Positions 11,571-22,629 of a DNA stretch of 64,000 bases are shown in pieces. Made by a program: the position numbers and the translations under genes. Where the stretch lies: positions 9,776,501 through 9,840,500 of the forward strand of contig WOAB01000109.1 of NCBI GenBank assembly GCA_027886185.1. Reading direction: 5' to 3'. Under the pieces are notes generated by a model, which was not told the DNA's origin, did not search any database, and saw only the letters and a program-made list of their open reading frames with translations. The DNA is from Rheum nobile (lineage: Eukaryota; Streptophyta; Magnoliopsida; Caryophyllales; Polygonaceae). Positions within the stretch are counted from its first letter, which is position 1; each line of letters opens with the position of its first letter.

Positions 11571-11755
11571 TGGTGCATCTTATCCACTCAAGAAGATCAC
11601 CTATCTCTATCACTATCCCAGCCAAACCCAGTTCCCATCAACTCCAACTTCCCTTCACGAACTCAGTTCCCTATCCCATCGTAAAGAAGTTCTTCCTCCC
11701 TTTGGACGTGGCATCCTCTTGGTGGTTGACTTCCTTGGCATTTCCTTGCACCGAG

Positions 11756-13429
11756 GCTGAAGAGATCGTCGATCCTATCACTATCCAAGGAGGGAACATC
11801 TATTTTGGAGACAAAAGCAAAGGGAAAATCTGTGGAATAGGAACTGTGAATCTCAATGACCACATTAAGGTAAACAAAGTCCACCTTGTTGATAATCTTG
11901 CTTTTGATCTAATTAGTGTGTCACAGCTGTGCGATCAAGGAGACAATGAAGTTAGATTCAAATCAAATGAATGCACTGTCCTTGACTCCTCGGGACAATT
12001 TATCATAAAAGGTAAGATGCTCAACAATGTGTATGTTGTTGACCCATCCTTCATTCCTAAGGAGAAATTCTGTCTCTCAACTATGAATGATCAAACAGAC
12101 TTGTGGCATCAACGTCTTGGTCATGCTAGCACCAAATTGATCCAAAAGCTACACTCAAAGGAGCTAGTCAGAGGCCTTCCAAAGCTAAGTGGCAAATCTG
12201 AGGAACCATGCTCAGACTATATAAGAGGGAAACAAGCTCGGAGTTCCTTCAAATCCAAGAATGTGGTAAGTTCCTCAAGGCCTCTTGAACTCATTCACAT
12301 GGACCTTTGTGGACCTATGAGAGTTCAAAGCCTAGGAGGAAACAGGTACATCTTTGTTCTCGTCGATGATTTCTCTCGTTTTACTTGGACAATATTCATA
12401 AAACCTAAAAGTGAAGTCATTGGACGTTTTAAGGATCTGATTCCCATGTTAGAAAAGTCTCTCGACTGTTCCATTAATTCTATCCGTTCTGACCATGGTA
12501 TCGAGTTCGAAAATGGAGAATTTCTAAACTTTTGCAGTGAGCACGACATTGATCACAACTTCTCTGCACCATACACTCCTCAACAAAATGGAGTAGTGGA
12601 AAGGAAGAACAGAACCTTAGAAGACATGGCTCGAACTATGCTCATCTCGAGTGGTCTCTCTCAATCATTTTGGGTTGAGGCAATCAACACAGCCTGCTAC
12701 ATCATCAATCGAGCTATGCTTCGCCCAATCACAGAGAAGACACCCTATGAACTTCTAAGAGGAAGGGTTCCCAACATTTCACATCTTAGGGTGTTCGGAT
12801 GCAAGTGCTTTGTGCACAACAATGGAAAGGATAATCTTGGCAAATTTGACCCAAGGAGTGATGAAGGGATCTTCATTGGATATGCATCAAGCAGCAAGGC
12901 TTACAAGATCTTCAACCAAAGGACCAAAAAGGTAGAAGAAAGTGTTCATGTTATTTTTAATGAAAAATCACTTGGTAGAAATGTGCAGAACACCATCAGT
13001 TCCTTTGAAGATCCATTTCCCAAACCTCCTCAAGAAGATCCAGATGAAGACATCACACCACCCAGTTCCTTCCCTGTTTCACAAAATCCCCCACTTGTTC
13101 CTCCACCAGTTCCCATGGATAATCAACAACAATCCATTTCTGGGAACCATGAACATGAAGACAACACCTGTGGAGACATCAATGATTCATCTTCTCACAT
13201 GATCTTTAATGGAGAAGGTGATCTCAACCAAGAAGCTGAAGCTGAATGCTCAAATCAAAATGTCTCCACATCAAATGCTCTAGCTCCCAATAGAGAAAGA
13301 AGAACCATCAAGCCTCCAGTCAGGTTCGAACATCTAACCTTCTTTGCCTTCAATGCCTTCTTGTCTGTTGTGGAACCAAAGAATATAGGTGACGCACTAA
13401 AGGATGTAGACTGGATCCAAGCCATGTAA
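11756..13429 (+). pseudogene. Sirevirus pol: GAG-pre-integrase and integrase
   Basis: This polyprotein segment begins in a protease/pre-integrase stretch (GNIYFGDKSKGKICGIGTV). It continues through the zinc-binding LWHQRLGHAS and its Cys partner region (one expected Cys pair is degraded to EEPCSDYIRGKQ). The integrase core follows with Asp in HMDLCGPM, Asp in RSDHGIEF and Glu in NGVVERKNR. An acidic, Pro-rich linker then leads to RT. A TAA at 13427-13429 interrupts the frame in the RT lead-in, and the same frame continues after it. The open frame extends upstream to 11570, but those residues do not look like pol. Confidence 0.8.
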
Positions 13430-14406
13430 GAAGAACTTCATCAGTTTGAAAGGAATAAAGTGTGGCATCTAGTTCTCTGCCCCAAGGATAAGCATATCAT
13501 AGGAACTAGATGGGTCTTCAGAAACAAGCTCGATGATTCAGGAGTTGTGATAAGGAACAAAGCAAGACTTGTTGCTCAAGGGTACAATCAACAAGAATGC
13601 ATCGACTATGATGAACCTATGCTCCGGTGGCAAGGATTGAAGCAATAAGATTGTTGATTGCCTTCGCATCACACAAGGGTTTCAAACTATTCCAAATGGA
13701 TGTAAAGACCGCCTTCCTCAATGGCATTCTTCAAGAGGAAGTCTATGTCAAGCAACCACCTGGTTTTGAAGACAGTGATCATCCAGACCATGTCTATTTC
13801 CTAGACAAAGCCTTGTATGGTCTCAAGCAAGCCCCTAGAGCTTGGTATGATCGTCTTGCACAACTCCTACTCTCCAATGGTTACATGCGTGGCATCATTG
13901 ACAAGACTCTCTTCATTCTAGAAGAAGAAGGTAACATCTTAGTGGTTCAAATCTATGTTGATGATATCATTTTTGGTTCCACTAACCTGTCCCTTGTAGA
14001 TAAGTTCAAAGACTTAATGAGCAGTGAATTTGAAATGAGTCTAATAGGGGAACTCACCTTCTTCCTCGGATTGCAAATATCACAAAAGAAAGATGGCATA
14101 CAAATTCACCAACAAAAGTATGTCAGGGAACTATTGAAAAAGTTCAAAATGGAGTCCTGCAAGCCTCTCTCCACTCCCATCTCTACCATCGCCCATTTGG
14201 ACAAAGATCACTCAAGTCCTCTTGTGGAAGAAAATCTCTATAGAGGTATGATAGGTTCTCTCATGTATCTAACAGCTAGTCGTCCACACATTGTGTTTGT
14301 TGTTTGCTTGTGTGCTAGGTTTCAATCATGTCCAAGAGAAACACACTTAGTTGTTGTGAAAAGGATATTCCGATATCTCAAGGGAACTGACTCGCTCTGC
14401 ATTTAG
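13430..14406 (+). pseudogene. Sirevirus reverse transcriptase, frameshifted
   Basis: The first part (VWHLVLCPKDKHIIGTRWVF, ARLVAQGYNQ) is in the frame of the upstream integrase. Near 13612-13620 the frame shifts by one base, and RT continues from about 13627 with MDVKTAFLNG, the PPGF box, GLKQAPRAWYDRL and the catalytic YVDDIIFGS. The thumb region runs through HQQKYVRELLKKFKM. The segment ends at a TAG (14404-14406) in the phrase leading into RNase H. RT would copy element RNA into cDNA, but the frameshift and two nonsense codons leave no complete product. Confidence 0.85.
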
Positions 14407-14808
14407 TACCCCAAAGAGTGTCCCTTTAAGCTGATGGGTTTCACTGATGCTGATTATGCTGGATACCTGGTGGATAGAAAGAGTACTTCTGGAATGGCAC
14501 AGTTCCTAGGCCCTTGTCTTGTGTCATGGAGCTCAAAGAAACAAATCTTAGTCTCCCTCTCCACCACAGAATCTGAGTACATTGCAGCCGCTTCTTGCTG
14601 TTCCCAACTCTTATGGCTAAAGCAACAAATTACGGATTTCGGTATGTCCTATGGTCCTCTTACCATTCTTTGTGATAACACCAGTGCTATAAACATTTCT
14701 AAGAATCATGTGCATCATACTAGGACCAAGAATATAGATATCAGACATCATTTTCTTAGAGATCATGTTGAGAAAAGGAACATCATTATGAAATTTTGTA
14801 AAACTTAA
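14407..14808 (+). pseudogene. Sirevirus RNase H
   Basis: Ty1/copia RNase H: catalytic Asp in GFTDADYAG, Glu in STTESEYIAA, Asp in LCDNTSAI, and the terminal HTRTKNIDIRHHFLRDH motif. It is in frame with the RT after the TAG at 14404. The natural end of pol probably lay further on, since codons after the TAA at 14806 (IFTKAL) resemble the usual C-terminal LTKAL phrase. Confidence 0.8.
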
Positions 14809-15592
14809 GATCAGGTTACATATATATTCACCAAAGCCTTGAATAGAGTTCCCTTCGAGAACCTTAGATTAGAACTGGGAATGATTCCTATAACCTAGCA
14901 GTGACTTTAGTTTAAAGGTTTCTTTCCAGTTCCCTTGATTGACTAGTTTAGATCTTTTACTTGTTCAGTCTTGGAATCTCTGTGTTATATCTTATGCAAT
15001 AGACCCTCATCTCCATAATGGTTACTCAAAAGGCTTTGATAAATCTTACTAGTTCGTGTCCTTGAGTCTTCATTGTTTATTATACCTCACTCATTGTTCG
15101 AGGTTCTTTGTTGGCCCAAAAGTCACAATCTGATCATATTCTAACCCATCAATACAAGCCGAAATGATGATTGTGTACTATGACCCTCCCTTGCCTCATT
15201 GCACAATTCAATTCCCTATGATCCATCTCTTAACCCTCTCTGGGAATTATTGTGTAATGCGATAAATGGCCTTCCCCGATTTCTTTTATGGGAATGTACT
15301 TTCAGGTCCTATGTCCTCAAATTCCCACATCAAAGGTTCCCATATATCCCTCTAGCGCACTGAAAAAATCGCCAGAAAGGAACTAGGTATTGACTCGCTC
15401 CTCCCAAGACAACATTTATGGCAATTTCACAGCGTCAGAGATGTCTTCTCAGCGTTGAACAGTTGCCATTTCTGAGTATTTGATTTTTGAATCTATGACC
15501 GTTTCAAAGCCGAAAAAGCTGCCATCAATTGAGCCGTTCCCAAATGTCAGAGTTCCCAGAGATATCCTCACCTCATAAAAAACCTCCTCTCC

Positions 15593-16042
15593 ATGCTTAT
15601 CCAATATCCAGTTGATCTCAATGAAACAACCTACATCAAGTTCTTAACCATGGCCACTGTAAAGAAGCTCAAAACCAAAGGTCATATGGATGCTCCCTCT
15701 GATGTGCAAGCGGAATTGCCTAAGGAAAAGGCAAGTTCCCAAGCCACTCCAAGCTCCTTGCCTCCGCTCTACCCCGTTCAAGACTCCTCTGCGATCCTAG
15801 CTTCACTGGGTTGTATTGAAAAAGCCATCACAGAAGGAACCATTGCTATCTCTGGTGCCATCCGTGATCAAGTAACTGAACTGGGAAAGACCGGAAAGGT
15901 TGTATCTGGTCTAATGGATATGATTCAACAAACCTTGGAGTCTGCCATTGGAGGTGATCAGGCCGCTGAGATGGCTACAGGCCAAGAAGAGGAAACTGAA
16001 GAAAGGAAGGAAACTGAAGAGGAGGCCACTGCGCTGCCATAG
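15593..16042 (+). CDS. Sirevirus accessory (env-position) ORF, unknown function
   Basis: This ORF lies between RNase H and the polypurine tracts, where Sireviruses often carry an extra env-like gene. The frame opens at 15593, but the ATG at 15650 (ACCATGG context, MATVKKLKTKG) is a better start and gives 130 residues. I see no signal peptide or transmembrane stretch. The middle (SLGCIEKAITEGTIAISGAI) is mildly hydrophobic with an amphipathic pattern, and the C-terminus is a Glu-rich run. It may be only the tail of a longer decayed gene. No function is claimed. Confidence 0.4.
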   Translation: MLIQYPVDLNETTYIKFLTMATVKKLKTKGHMDAPSDVQAELPKEKASSQATPSSLPPLYPVQDSSAILASLGCIEKAITEGTIAISGAIRDQVTELGKTGKVVSGLMDMIQQTLESAIGGDQAAEMATGQEEETEERKETEEEATALP

Positions 16043-16353
16043 GAATGTCTCTCCTAGTTCCCAGTGCTATAACATCATAGTGTGCTAGTAGTTTCCTAGG
16101 GTCCTACTCCCCTCTCCTATCCTTCCCTTGTCTCTTTCAAGTTAATTGTGATCTTTTGCTTCTCTTTCCACTATGCATCTCTGGACAATGTAATTGACCT
16201 TAATGATTAATGAACTCTTTTGGTAATGTTTCTAATGCATCATTTGTCTTTGCCTTAAGTTTCTATTATGGTGACTGTCATGGGTTTAACGCAATTGTTT
16301 ATTTCCCATTGATATCCTATACTTGATAAGTAAATTAATCTTTTCGATGATGT

Positions 16354-16608
16354 CAAAAGGGGGAAGAATGGATAGGAACCTTGAACTCTTGGAACTACTG
16401 GACATATAGGAAATCTAAACTCGTCCTACTTCTGAGGGGGAACTCGAATAACTTAGTTCATTTGCTTAGGGGGAATTTGCAACCATTGAATGTTCTCTCA
16501 TTATATCATAAAGGTGTAAATGTCTTTGCTCAACTGTTCTCATGAATTTCATGTCCCTATTATGTTGCCATGTTCCTTATATTTGTCATCATCAAAAAGG
16601 GGGAAATT
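16354..16608 (+). promoter_or_regulatory. Cluster of polypurine tracts before the Sirevirus LTR
   Basis: AAAAGGGGGAAGA (about 16355-16367), GAGGGGGAACT (about 16434-16444), TTAGGGGGAATT (about 16467-16478) and the terminal ATCAAAAAGGGGGAAAT (16591-16607) form a series. The last directly abuts TGTTAG. Repeated tracts at this place are a known Sirevirus trait. Confidence 0.75.
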
Positions 16609-17716
16609 GTTAGAAAATGGAACTCTGGAACTTCGGTTCCCCTGAGAGTTCCTTTCCTCAGTTTCTCTACTTTTGAAGATGACAAATATTTTGATACTAA
16701 TGTTTTATCTCAAAGATGTGTGTTAAGGAACCACATGACAATTGTTGAAACCATGGAAGCCAAACAAGACAAAGAAACCAAGCAGCAAGCCAAAGGAACC
16801 CAGGTGTGCCCAGAAATCCAACACGTGATGTTGTTTTTCCCGAGAAATCTGGGAACACCAAACCTCGGACAAAAAGAGGTGAAAGCGACATGAGCAAAGC
16901 TTCCAAAGTCTATCACCATCCAAAGCAAAGCTCCAAGATGTCCAGAACACACAACCTCGGACAGAGAAAGGTGAAAACGACGTGTCACAAAAGCTGTCAC
17001 CATCCAGAAGACAGTTCCAAAGTATCCAGGCTGTTGAACCTCGGAAGAAAGAAGCTGGAGAATGACTTGGCAAACTTGGCTGAAGTAGTTGACCAACCAA
17101 AGTGGATTCTGAGCTGCCTAGCTTGTTGGTACATGTCAAGGACAACGTGAATCAAGGATTACCACACATCCTAGGGCAAGCTTGATCTGAGGGAACCAAG
17201 AGAAGATCTAACCTCGAGAATCCACTATATAAGGAAGATAAGCTCTGCTGTTATCATTAAGCACAAAAACAAGAATCACACTCCATAGCAAACATCAAAG
17301 TGTGAACTCTCAAACAAGATCATCAACGCAAACTGAGATCAGAAGAAACCAGTCAAGGAACCCGAGAGCTGAGTGTTAGTTCATGTGACTGTAAGTGAGT
17401 TAGTTCCTTGGTGCTAAGGATTGCTTCTTGGATTGATTATAATTTGTGTTAAGTTATCTAGGATTGTCTAACTGTGTGTAAGGCAAAGAAACTGTGTGTT
17501 TGTTCCTAGGATAATCTGTAACCAAAGAGATAAGAAATCAAGAAGTAGACCTTGAAATCCTTTCGAAAGAAAGGTAGTGGTTTTTATCCTAGATTGCTAG
17601 TTGGCAATCAAAGGTTTCCACTATAAGGAACTCATTCATTTGTATTTGATTATTTATTTCCGCTGCGAAGGGAATTGAGAATTGGTATTCTTAGTTCCTT
17701 AGTTAGTTATCTAACG
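16609..17716 (+). repeat. Sirevirus 3' LTR
   Basis: It runs from TGTTAG after the last polypurine tract to CTAACG, where the expected final A is changed to G, giving 1108 bp. A TATA box (CTATATAAGG) lies at about 17225. The unusually frequent GGAAC/GTTCC words are described under findings. Confidence 0.75.
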
Positions 17717-18212
17717 ATCACGATCCTACAAGGACCATCTGAAGAGCTCCCAAATTCCATTTCTTGTCCGGAGTTATAAATTGAAAAACAGTGGACCCAC
17801 GGTCATGGTCACCTGCGTACTGAGAAAGGGTGAAGTTTGGAATCCAATGGTCATCCCAAAACTTAATATGAGTTCCATCACCAAGTTGCCAGAAAAGTCC
17901 TTTGCAAAATTCTTGTCGTATTTGAAGTAGCCTGGAAAATTGCCAGGAATCCGAATGTTTCTTTTTGTAGGAAAAAATGTCAGAGTTATGTAAATATTTT
18001 TCTGAGATAATTCGAACCCAAACGGATTGAAGTTCCGAATCTAATTTCCAGAGTAACTTCATTTGCATTGTTATACTGATATTATAAGATAGTTCAATGT
18101 CTAGACCACCATAACACTTAGGTTGACATATTGAATTCCAGCTAATGAGGGAATGGTGATTAGGATTGTCGTGATTCCAGAAAAACTTTTTGTTAATGTT
18201 ATCAATTTTTTG
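17717..18212 (-). pseudogene. LINE ORF2 C-terminal region
   Basis: It continues the RT frame after a TGA at 18213-18215. It contains the WNSICQPKCYGGLDI phrase and the later GDGTHIKFWDDHWIP motif found between RT and the C-terminal zinc-knuckle region in plant L1 ORF2. It is cut at 17717 by the Sirevirus LTR. Confidence 0.75.
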
Positions 18213-19409
18213 TCAAATGCCCTTGGGAAGGAGGAAACTCTGCATTAAATAATTAGATTGAGACTGTAAATTAGATTGAATGAGAATAGTACGACATGCC
18301 TGAGACAGTGAATTAGCTTTCCATTTTCCAAGCTGTTTTTGTAATTTCGAAATTGCATCAGCGAAAATTTCCTTTTTAACATGTCCTCGAATAATAGGTA
18401 TACCTAAGTATCTTTCCATAAATCGAGTAACCTGTAAATTAAGAATACTCGCAAGAGAGAGAGATTGTTGTCTCGAAATATTGCAATAAGTTTGGAATGT
18501 ACTTTTGTGGTAATTAATAGAAAGTCCGGACTTAAGAGATAAGTCATCAAGGAGAGATTTAATAAAGAGCGTATTGTCGTGACTTGCATTTGCAAAAATT
18601 AAAGTGTCATCCGCAAAGTTTAAGAAGGGAATGCAAGTTCCATGCTTCGTTATTTGAATTCCAACTTTTCTGTGGGAAGAGCCTGATTCATGAGTAAGTA
18701 TTCGTGCTAGATATTCTATCGCCAGAATGAAGATAAAAGGGGCTATAGGGTTACCTTGTCGTAATCCGCACTGAGGGTGAAATACATAACCAGGTTCGTT
18801 GTTGACAAGAACTAATGACGAGTTGCTTGTAATACAACAAGTCATAACCCGCTGGATCCATAAGTCACAAAATCCAAACTTGGCGAGGACGTGAGTAATA
18901 AAGTTCCAGTTCAGTTTATCATAAGCCTTTTCCATGTCTAGTTTGAGGGCCATCCATCCATGTTTACCCTTTTTTCTCTTGTGGAAGGAATGAAAAATTT
19001 CATGAGCAATTAAAATGTTGTCCTGAATAAGACGTCCAGGAACAAACGCTCCTTGAAGTGAACTGATTAATTTATGGAGAAGTGGTGAAAGTCTATTAGA
19101 CATAATTTTAGTTCTGATTTTATAGGAGGTATTACAGAGGGTAATAGGTCTGTAGTGATTTATTGTACAAGGATTTTCTATTTTGGGAACTAAGGTGATA
19201 AAAGACTGAGCAGATTCACAAAGTAGTTGTCCTGAATGAAAAAAAAGATTGAATAGCAGAAATGAGTGAATTTCCAATTGTGTTATAGTATTTTTGATAG
19301 AATTCAGCAGTGAAACTATCAGGACCTGGTGTTTTGTTCGCTGCCAAATTAAAAACAGTATTTTTAATTTCCGCTGTTGTTGGAGGACAACAGAGCTGGC
19401 GGTTATCAT
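18213..19409 (-). pseudogene. LINE reverse transcriptase
   Basis: Plant L1-type RT: ITLCNTSYKIRTKIMSNRL, FVPGRLIQDNILIAHE, LKLDMEKAYDKLNW, CGLRQGNPIAPFIF and the catalytic FADDTLIF box are all present in order. It makes cDNA on nicked target DNA in active elements. Upstream, the frame is lost at an A-run of eight (about 19240-19247 on the plus strand), and the preceding part of the protein lies in another frame. It stops at a TGA (18213-18215) followed by in-frame C-terminal sequence. It is therefore inactive. Confidence 0.85.
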
Positions 19410-20131
19410 GTTCAGAAATTAGAGGAGGTATGATTGTGAAATCCATATCTGTTAAAGGGGCAGAATGTAATGGTTTAAAACGAGTTGCTAGTTCATCCGT
19501 AATTGTATTTCTAATTAAAATTAAAAAATCGTCAAACAAATGAGTTCCTTTTTGAGAAGTGAAAGAAGTTATTTTTTGTTTGTAACTACGTATTTTTGAA
19601 ATTGTCTGAAAGTACCGTGTATTCATATATGCATTAAGGTTATGTTTTATTTTAGCACGTTGTTTCCAGTAATCATGTTGAAATTTTAGCAGTTTGTTAT
19701 ATCTATTGAGATGATTGGTGTACAGATGTTGAGTTCGAGAATTTGTAGGATCATGAAGAAGTTGAGTTTGAAAACTAGATAATTTTTCTTGTGTCATTTT
19801 TAATTGATAAAGTGTATTAGCACAATTATTTTGTTTCCAAGATTTAGAGTAAGATTACAGTAATTTTTGTTTCATATAAAATTTGAACATGTAGGATCCT
19901 TTATGCTTGTAGTTCCACACTTTTGATACTAATTTAGCGAAGGAAGGTTCATCTAGCCAAGCATTTTCTAGTCGAAAGGGTATTTTTTTGAAAGACTGTT
20001 CATTATCTAACGTGAATGTAATAAGGCAATGATCTGAAGTGGTGAATGGATGATTTTGAACGATGACGTTATTGTAGTGTTGTAAAATATACGGATGAAG
20101 AAGCACTCTGTCAAGCCTTTCAAACGTAGTG
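19216..20131 (-). pseudogene. LINE endonuclease end and linker to RT
   Basis: Two same-frame pieces are separated by a TAA near 19855. The first has FERLDRVLLHP and TSDHCLITF, the end of an apurinic-type endonuclease with its Ser-Asp-His motif. The second is the helical linker with PTTAEIKNTVFNLAANKTPGPDSFTAEFY, the standard lead into LINE RT. The N-terminal endonuclease part is separated by the 18-kb array. Codons immediately left of 20132 are already array LTR, so the Met at 20157 is not native. Confidence 0.8.
20127..20131. repeat. Target-site duplication TAGTG, left copy
   Basis: TAGTG precedes the first base of the left-most LTR (TGTAACACC) and recurs at 38304-38308 right after the last LTR. 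Joining the flanks minus one copy restores the LINE endonuclease frame. Confidence 0.9.
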
Positions 20132-22612
20132 TGTAACACCCCCAAATCGTAACCCATTTGGAAAGGTATTACCGCCAGTGACCTCGGTGTTCCTTACCGA
20201 AGTCACCCAAGGCTTTACCGGTTTAAACACAATCATGAAACACAAATGATACAAAATCATTGTAATATTTAATTAAATCATGAATCCCGGGATTACATCT
20301 CAATCCCGAATAGGACAAATATACAGAGTTAAATCAAACACAGCGGAAGTCTTTCTTAAAATATTACAAAAGAGTTGTGATCACCATGATCACGTGCCCA
20401 AGGATCTCAACCTGATTAAAATTATTAAAACATCAAAACAACCGTCATCTTCATAGTCAATCTAGTCTCCTCATATCTGTGTTCTATCTGATGTGCCGAA
20501 TCGAACGGATGACACCAGCCCACATGCAGAGAACAATGTTCGTGGGTTAGTCTAATGAAAGACTATGCAAGGGTACAAAGCAGAAGGTTCGAGTAGTCGT
20601 ATTAGGTTAGACTCATCGTTTCTTGAATAATAACCGATAACGATAGTCAACCACCATACTTCTACTGGAATATATCAAAAGACATGATCAAGAGAAGACT
20701 CCAACGGAATTGAGTCTTATAGGAAAATATCCAAGAGAAGACTCCAAAAGATTGAGTCTTTCGGAAACATGACAATTGTCTGGAACATTATAGTTTCATA
20801 TGTATATACATAACGTTAAAAACTGACTGAGATGCTTCGGTTCACGACCAACCTCACCGTATAATGCGAATCACCGCATGATACGACTCCAGATTGGAAA
20901 GAGAACGTACTACATTCAAGTCTAAACGAGTTTTCCTAGCCGCACTATTACTTAGCTGCGCTACTCGTCGAGGTATATTAATCATGTGCGAACCTACGAC
21001 ACATATCTTATTTAATTCCAAAACACACAATTACGTTATAAACTTTTAGGATCAGCTCGTCCCGAGATGAGAGATCTTTTGGGAACACTCCCAAGATTTG
21101 TGACACTGTTTAAGTGCACCACCTCTTCACCCGAGTAAAGAGGTAGGTCATGACCATCCAATTGGTATTAGGTGGGGACGAGCCACCTCTCTACCTGATT
21201 ATAAAGAAACGACTGGACTCCAGGGCCTCAGTGACGTTCCTACGAATACTCGTTCTAACTAAACAGTTCAGAACAGTCAAATAATCATATTAAAGCCATC
21301 ACGGCTAACATCATAGATATATTTCAATCTAGGTATATATATATATAATAGCGTTGTTCTAGCAGATATACAACCTATTATAATATCCATTTTAATTTCC
21401 AAAGATAGTTTCATAAAACTATTCTTAGACATGAACAATGATCAATCCAAATTATTTAACAATTAAGCAATTGATAATTAATGGAAATATGGAATGATAA
21501 GCAAGAGCGAACCGTCACTTGCCTTAGATCCGACGAAAGCTTCGCACGTTTAGAATTAAAGGGTTTCCGAGTCTGGAACGGGAACAAATCCCAAATCGAC
21601 CCCTTTAGGCTTCGATTCTTCTTGGTTCGAGTCTACCACCCTCTTAAGCTACCAACAAGCTCTAAGAATCTCCTAAAAACGGATCGAAACAAGGTCGAGA
21701 TGACCACACAAATCGGGTTCAAAGTTCAGCAAAAATCATGAATTTCAGAGGTTGAAAACAGTGAGCTTCAAGGGTTTTCTTACCAACTTTCGATCGACTT
21801 ATACTTTGAATCGAGCTTGGCTAATCTTCTCACCCTTTTAAGCTACAAACCACCTTCAAGATTCAACTTCTATCTGCTGGAACGAATGACAGAATCGTTC
21901 ACAAACCGAGCTCGAAGTTCAGCTCAGAGTGCTGATTTCTGGGTTTTTGACAGCAGAAGATGGTGAGGAGCCGACTTCTGGCTTCTCTCACGACTTCGCC
22001 TCTCCTTTTATAGGCAAACCACGAAGAGCCTTCTGAAGACAAGTACCCCATGAGGTGTACCAGCTAGGCCAATAGCCCCGGTGGGTCACCTAAGCTAGTT
22101 TTCCAGCCGTGCCAAAATGCTTGCCAGATGCTGAATTTCTGGGCTTTTGACAGAAGAAGATGGTGAGGAGCCGACTTCTGGCTTCTCCCACGACTTCGTC
22201 TCTTCATTTATTGGCAAACCACGAAGACTAATCTGAAGACAAGTATACCAAGAGGTGTCCAAGCTAGGCCAAGTAGCCCCGATGAGTCATCCAAGCTAGT
22301 TTCCAGCTGCCTCAAGTTGGCTTGCAAGTTGCTGAAGTGTTTGTTGATTTTTGGCTAAGGCATGGGCCGAATTCCCACTTTGCCCTTATTTACCTTAAGT
22401 GGTAAATTTTACTTAACCCCGAGTTAAATATATTTGTACACGAACGATCATTTAACCCAAAAATATGTTAACTGTATTTTATATTGCTCAGAAAAATATT
22501 ACAGAAGCCAAACATTACACAGAATGTTCGTATCTCTTCAAAATTAATCTGACTAGCAATATGGCTTAAGAAAAATTCGAAATTTATTCGTACAAATATA
22601 CGGGATATTACA
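20132..22612 (-). repeat. Array LTR A (left-most, terminal 3' LTR)
   Basis: 2481 bp with TGTAACACC and ATATTACA ends on the plus strand. It carries a (TA)7 run near 21335 and a tandem duplication of about 199 bp (21931-22129 and 22130-22328). On the minus strand the first module holds TATAAAAGGA (22012-22003), while the second has a degraded counterpart. The TATA box and module duplication recur in the other three LTRs. Confidence 0.95.
21931..22328 (-). repeat. Duplicated promoter module inside the array LTR
   Basis: Two adjacent copies of about 199 bp begin GCTGA(A)TTTCTGGG and share AGATGGTGAGGAGCCGACTT and GGCAAACCACGAAG. The right-to-left reading TATA box is TATAAAAGG in the copy at 21931 but AATAAATGA in the copy at 22130. 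It is present in all four array LTRs. Confidence 0.85.
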
Positions 22613-22629
22613 TCACTCCCCCCTTAAAA
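22613..22629 (-). promoter_or_regulatory. Polypurine tract, array unit 1
   Basis: On the minus strand TTTTAAGGGGGGAGTGA runs directly into the TGTAATATC start of LTR A. Same site in units 2 and 3. Confidence 0.85.

Larger units (their letters stand above)
11756..17716 (+). mobile_element. Sirevirus-type Ty1/copia element, 5'-truncated
   Basis: The order is late protease/GAG-pre-integrase, integrase, RT, RNase H, extra ORF, several polypurine tracts and 3' LTR. The RT box YVDDIIFGSTN and the CATCAAAAAGGGGGAAATTG tract right before TGTTAG are typical of Sireviruses. Gag, most of protease, the primer site and the 5' LTR are missing; the left junction lies somewhere in 11570-11760. The right LTR end abuts LINE sequence, so the element appears to sit in the LINE. 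Confidence 0.8.
17717..20131 (-). mobile_element. LINE (L1-type), 3' segment of split copy
   Basis: Minus-strand non-LTR retrotransposon. It holds the end of the endonuclease, the reverse transcriptase and part of the C-terminal region. Its right side is split by the tandem LTR array at 20132, and the matching continuation is at 38309. Its left side stops at the Sirevirus LTR, so the true 3' end and poly(A) are not seen. Confidence 0.85.

Noticed and set aside
16570..17150. Overlapping ORFs on both strands in the Sirevirus LTR
   Set aside because: They lie in LTR sequence, overlap in several frames and show no domain.
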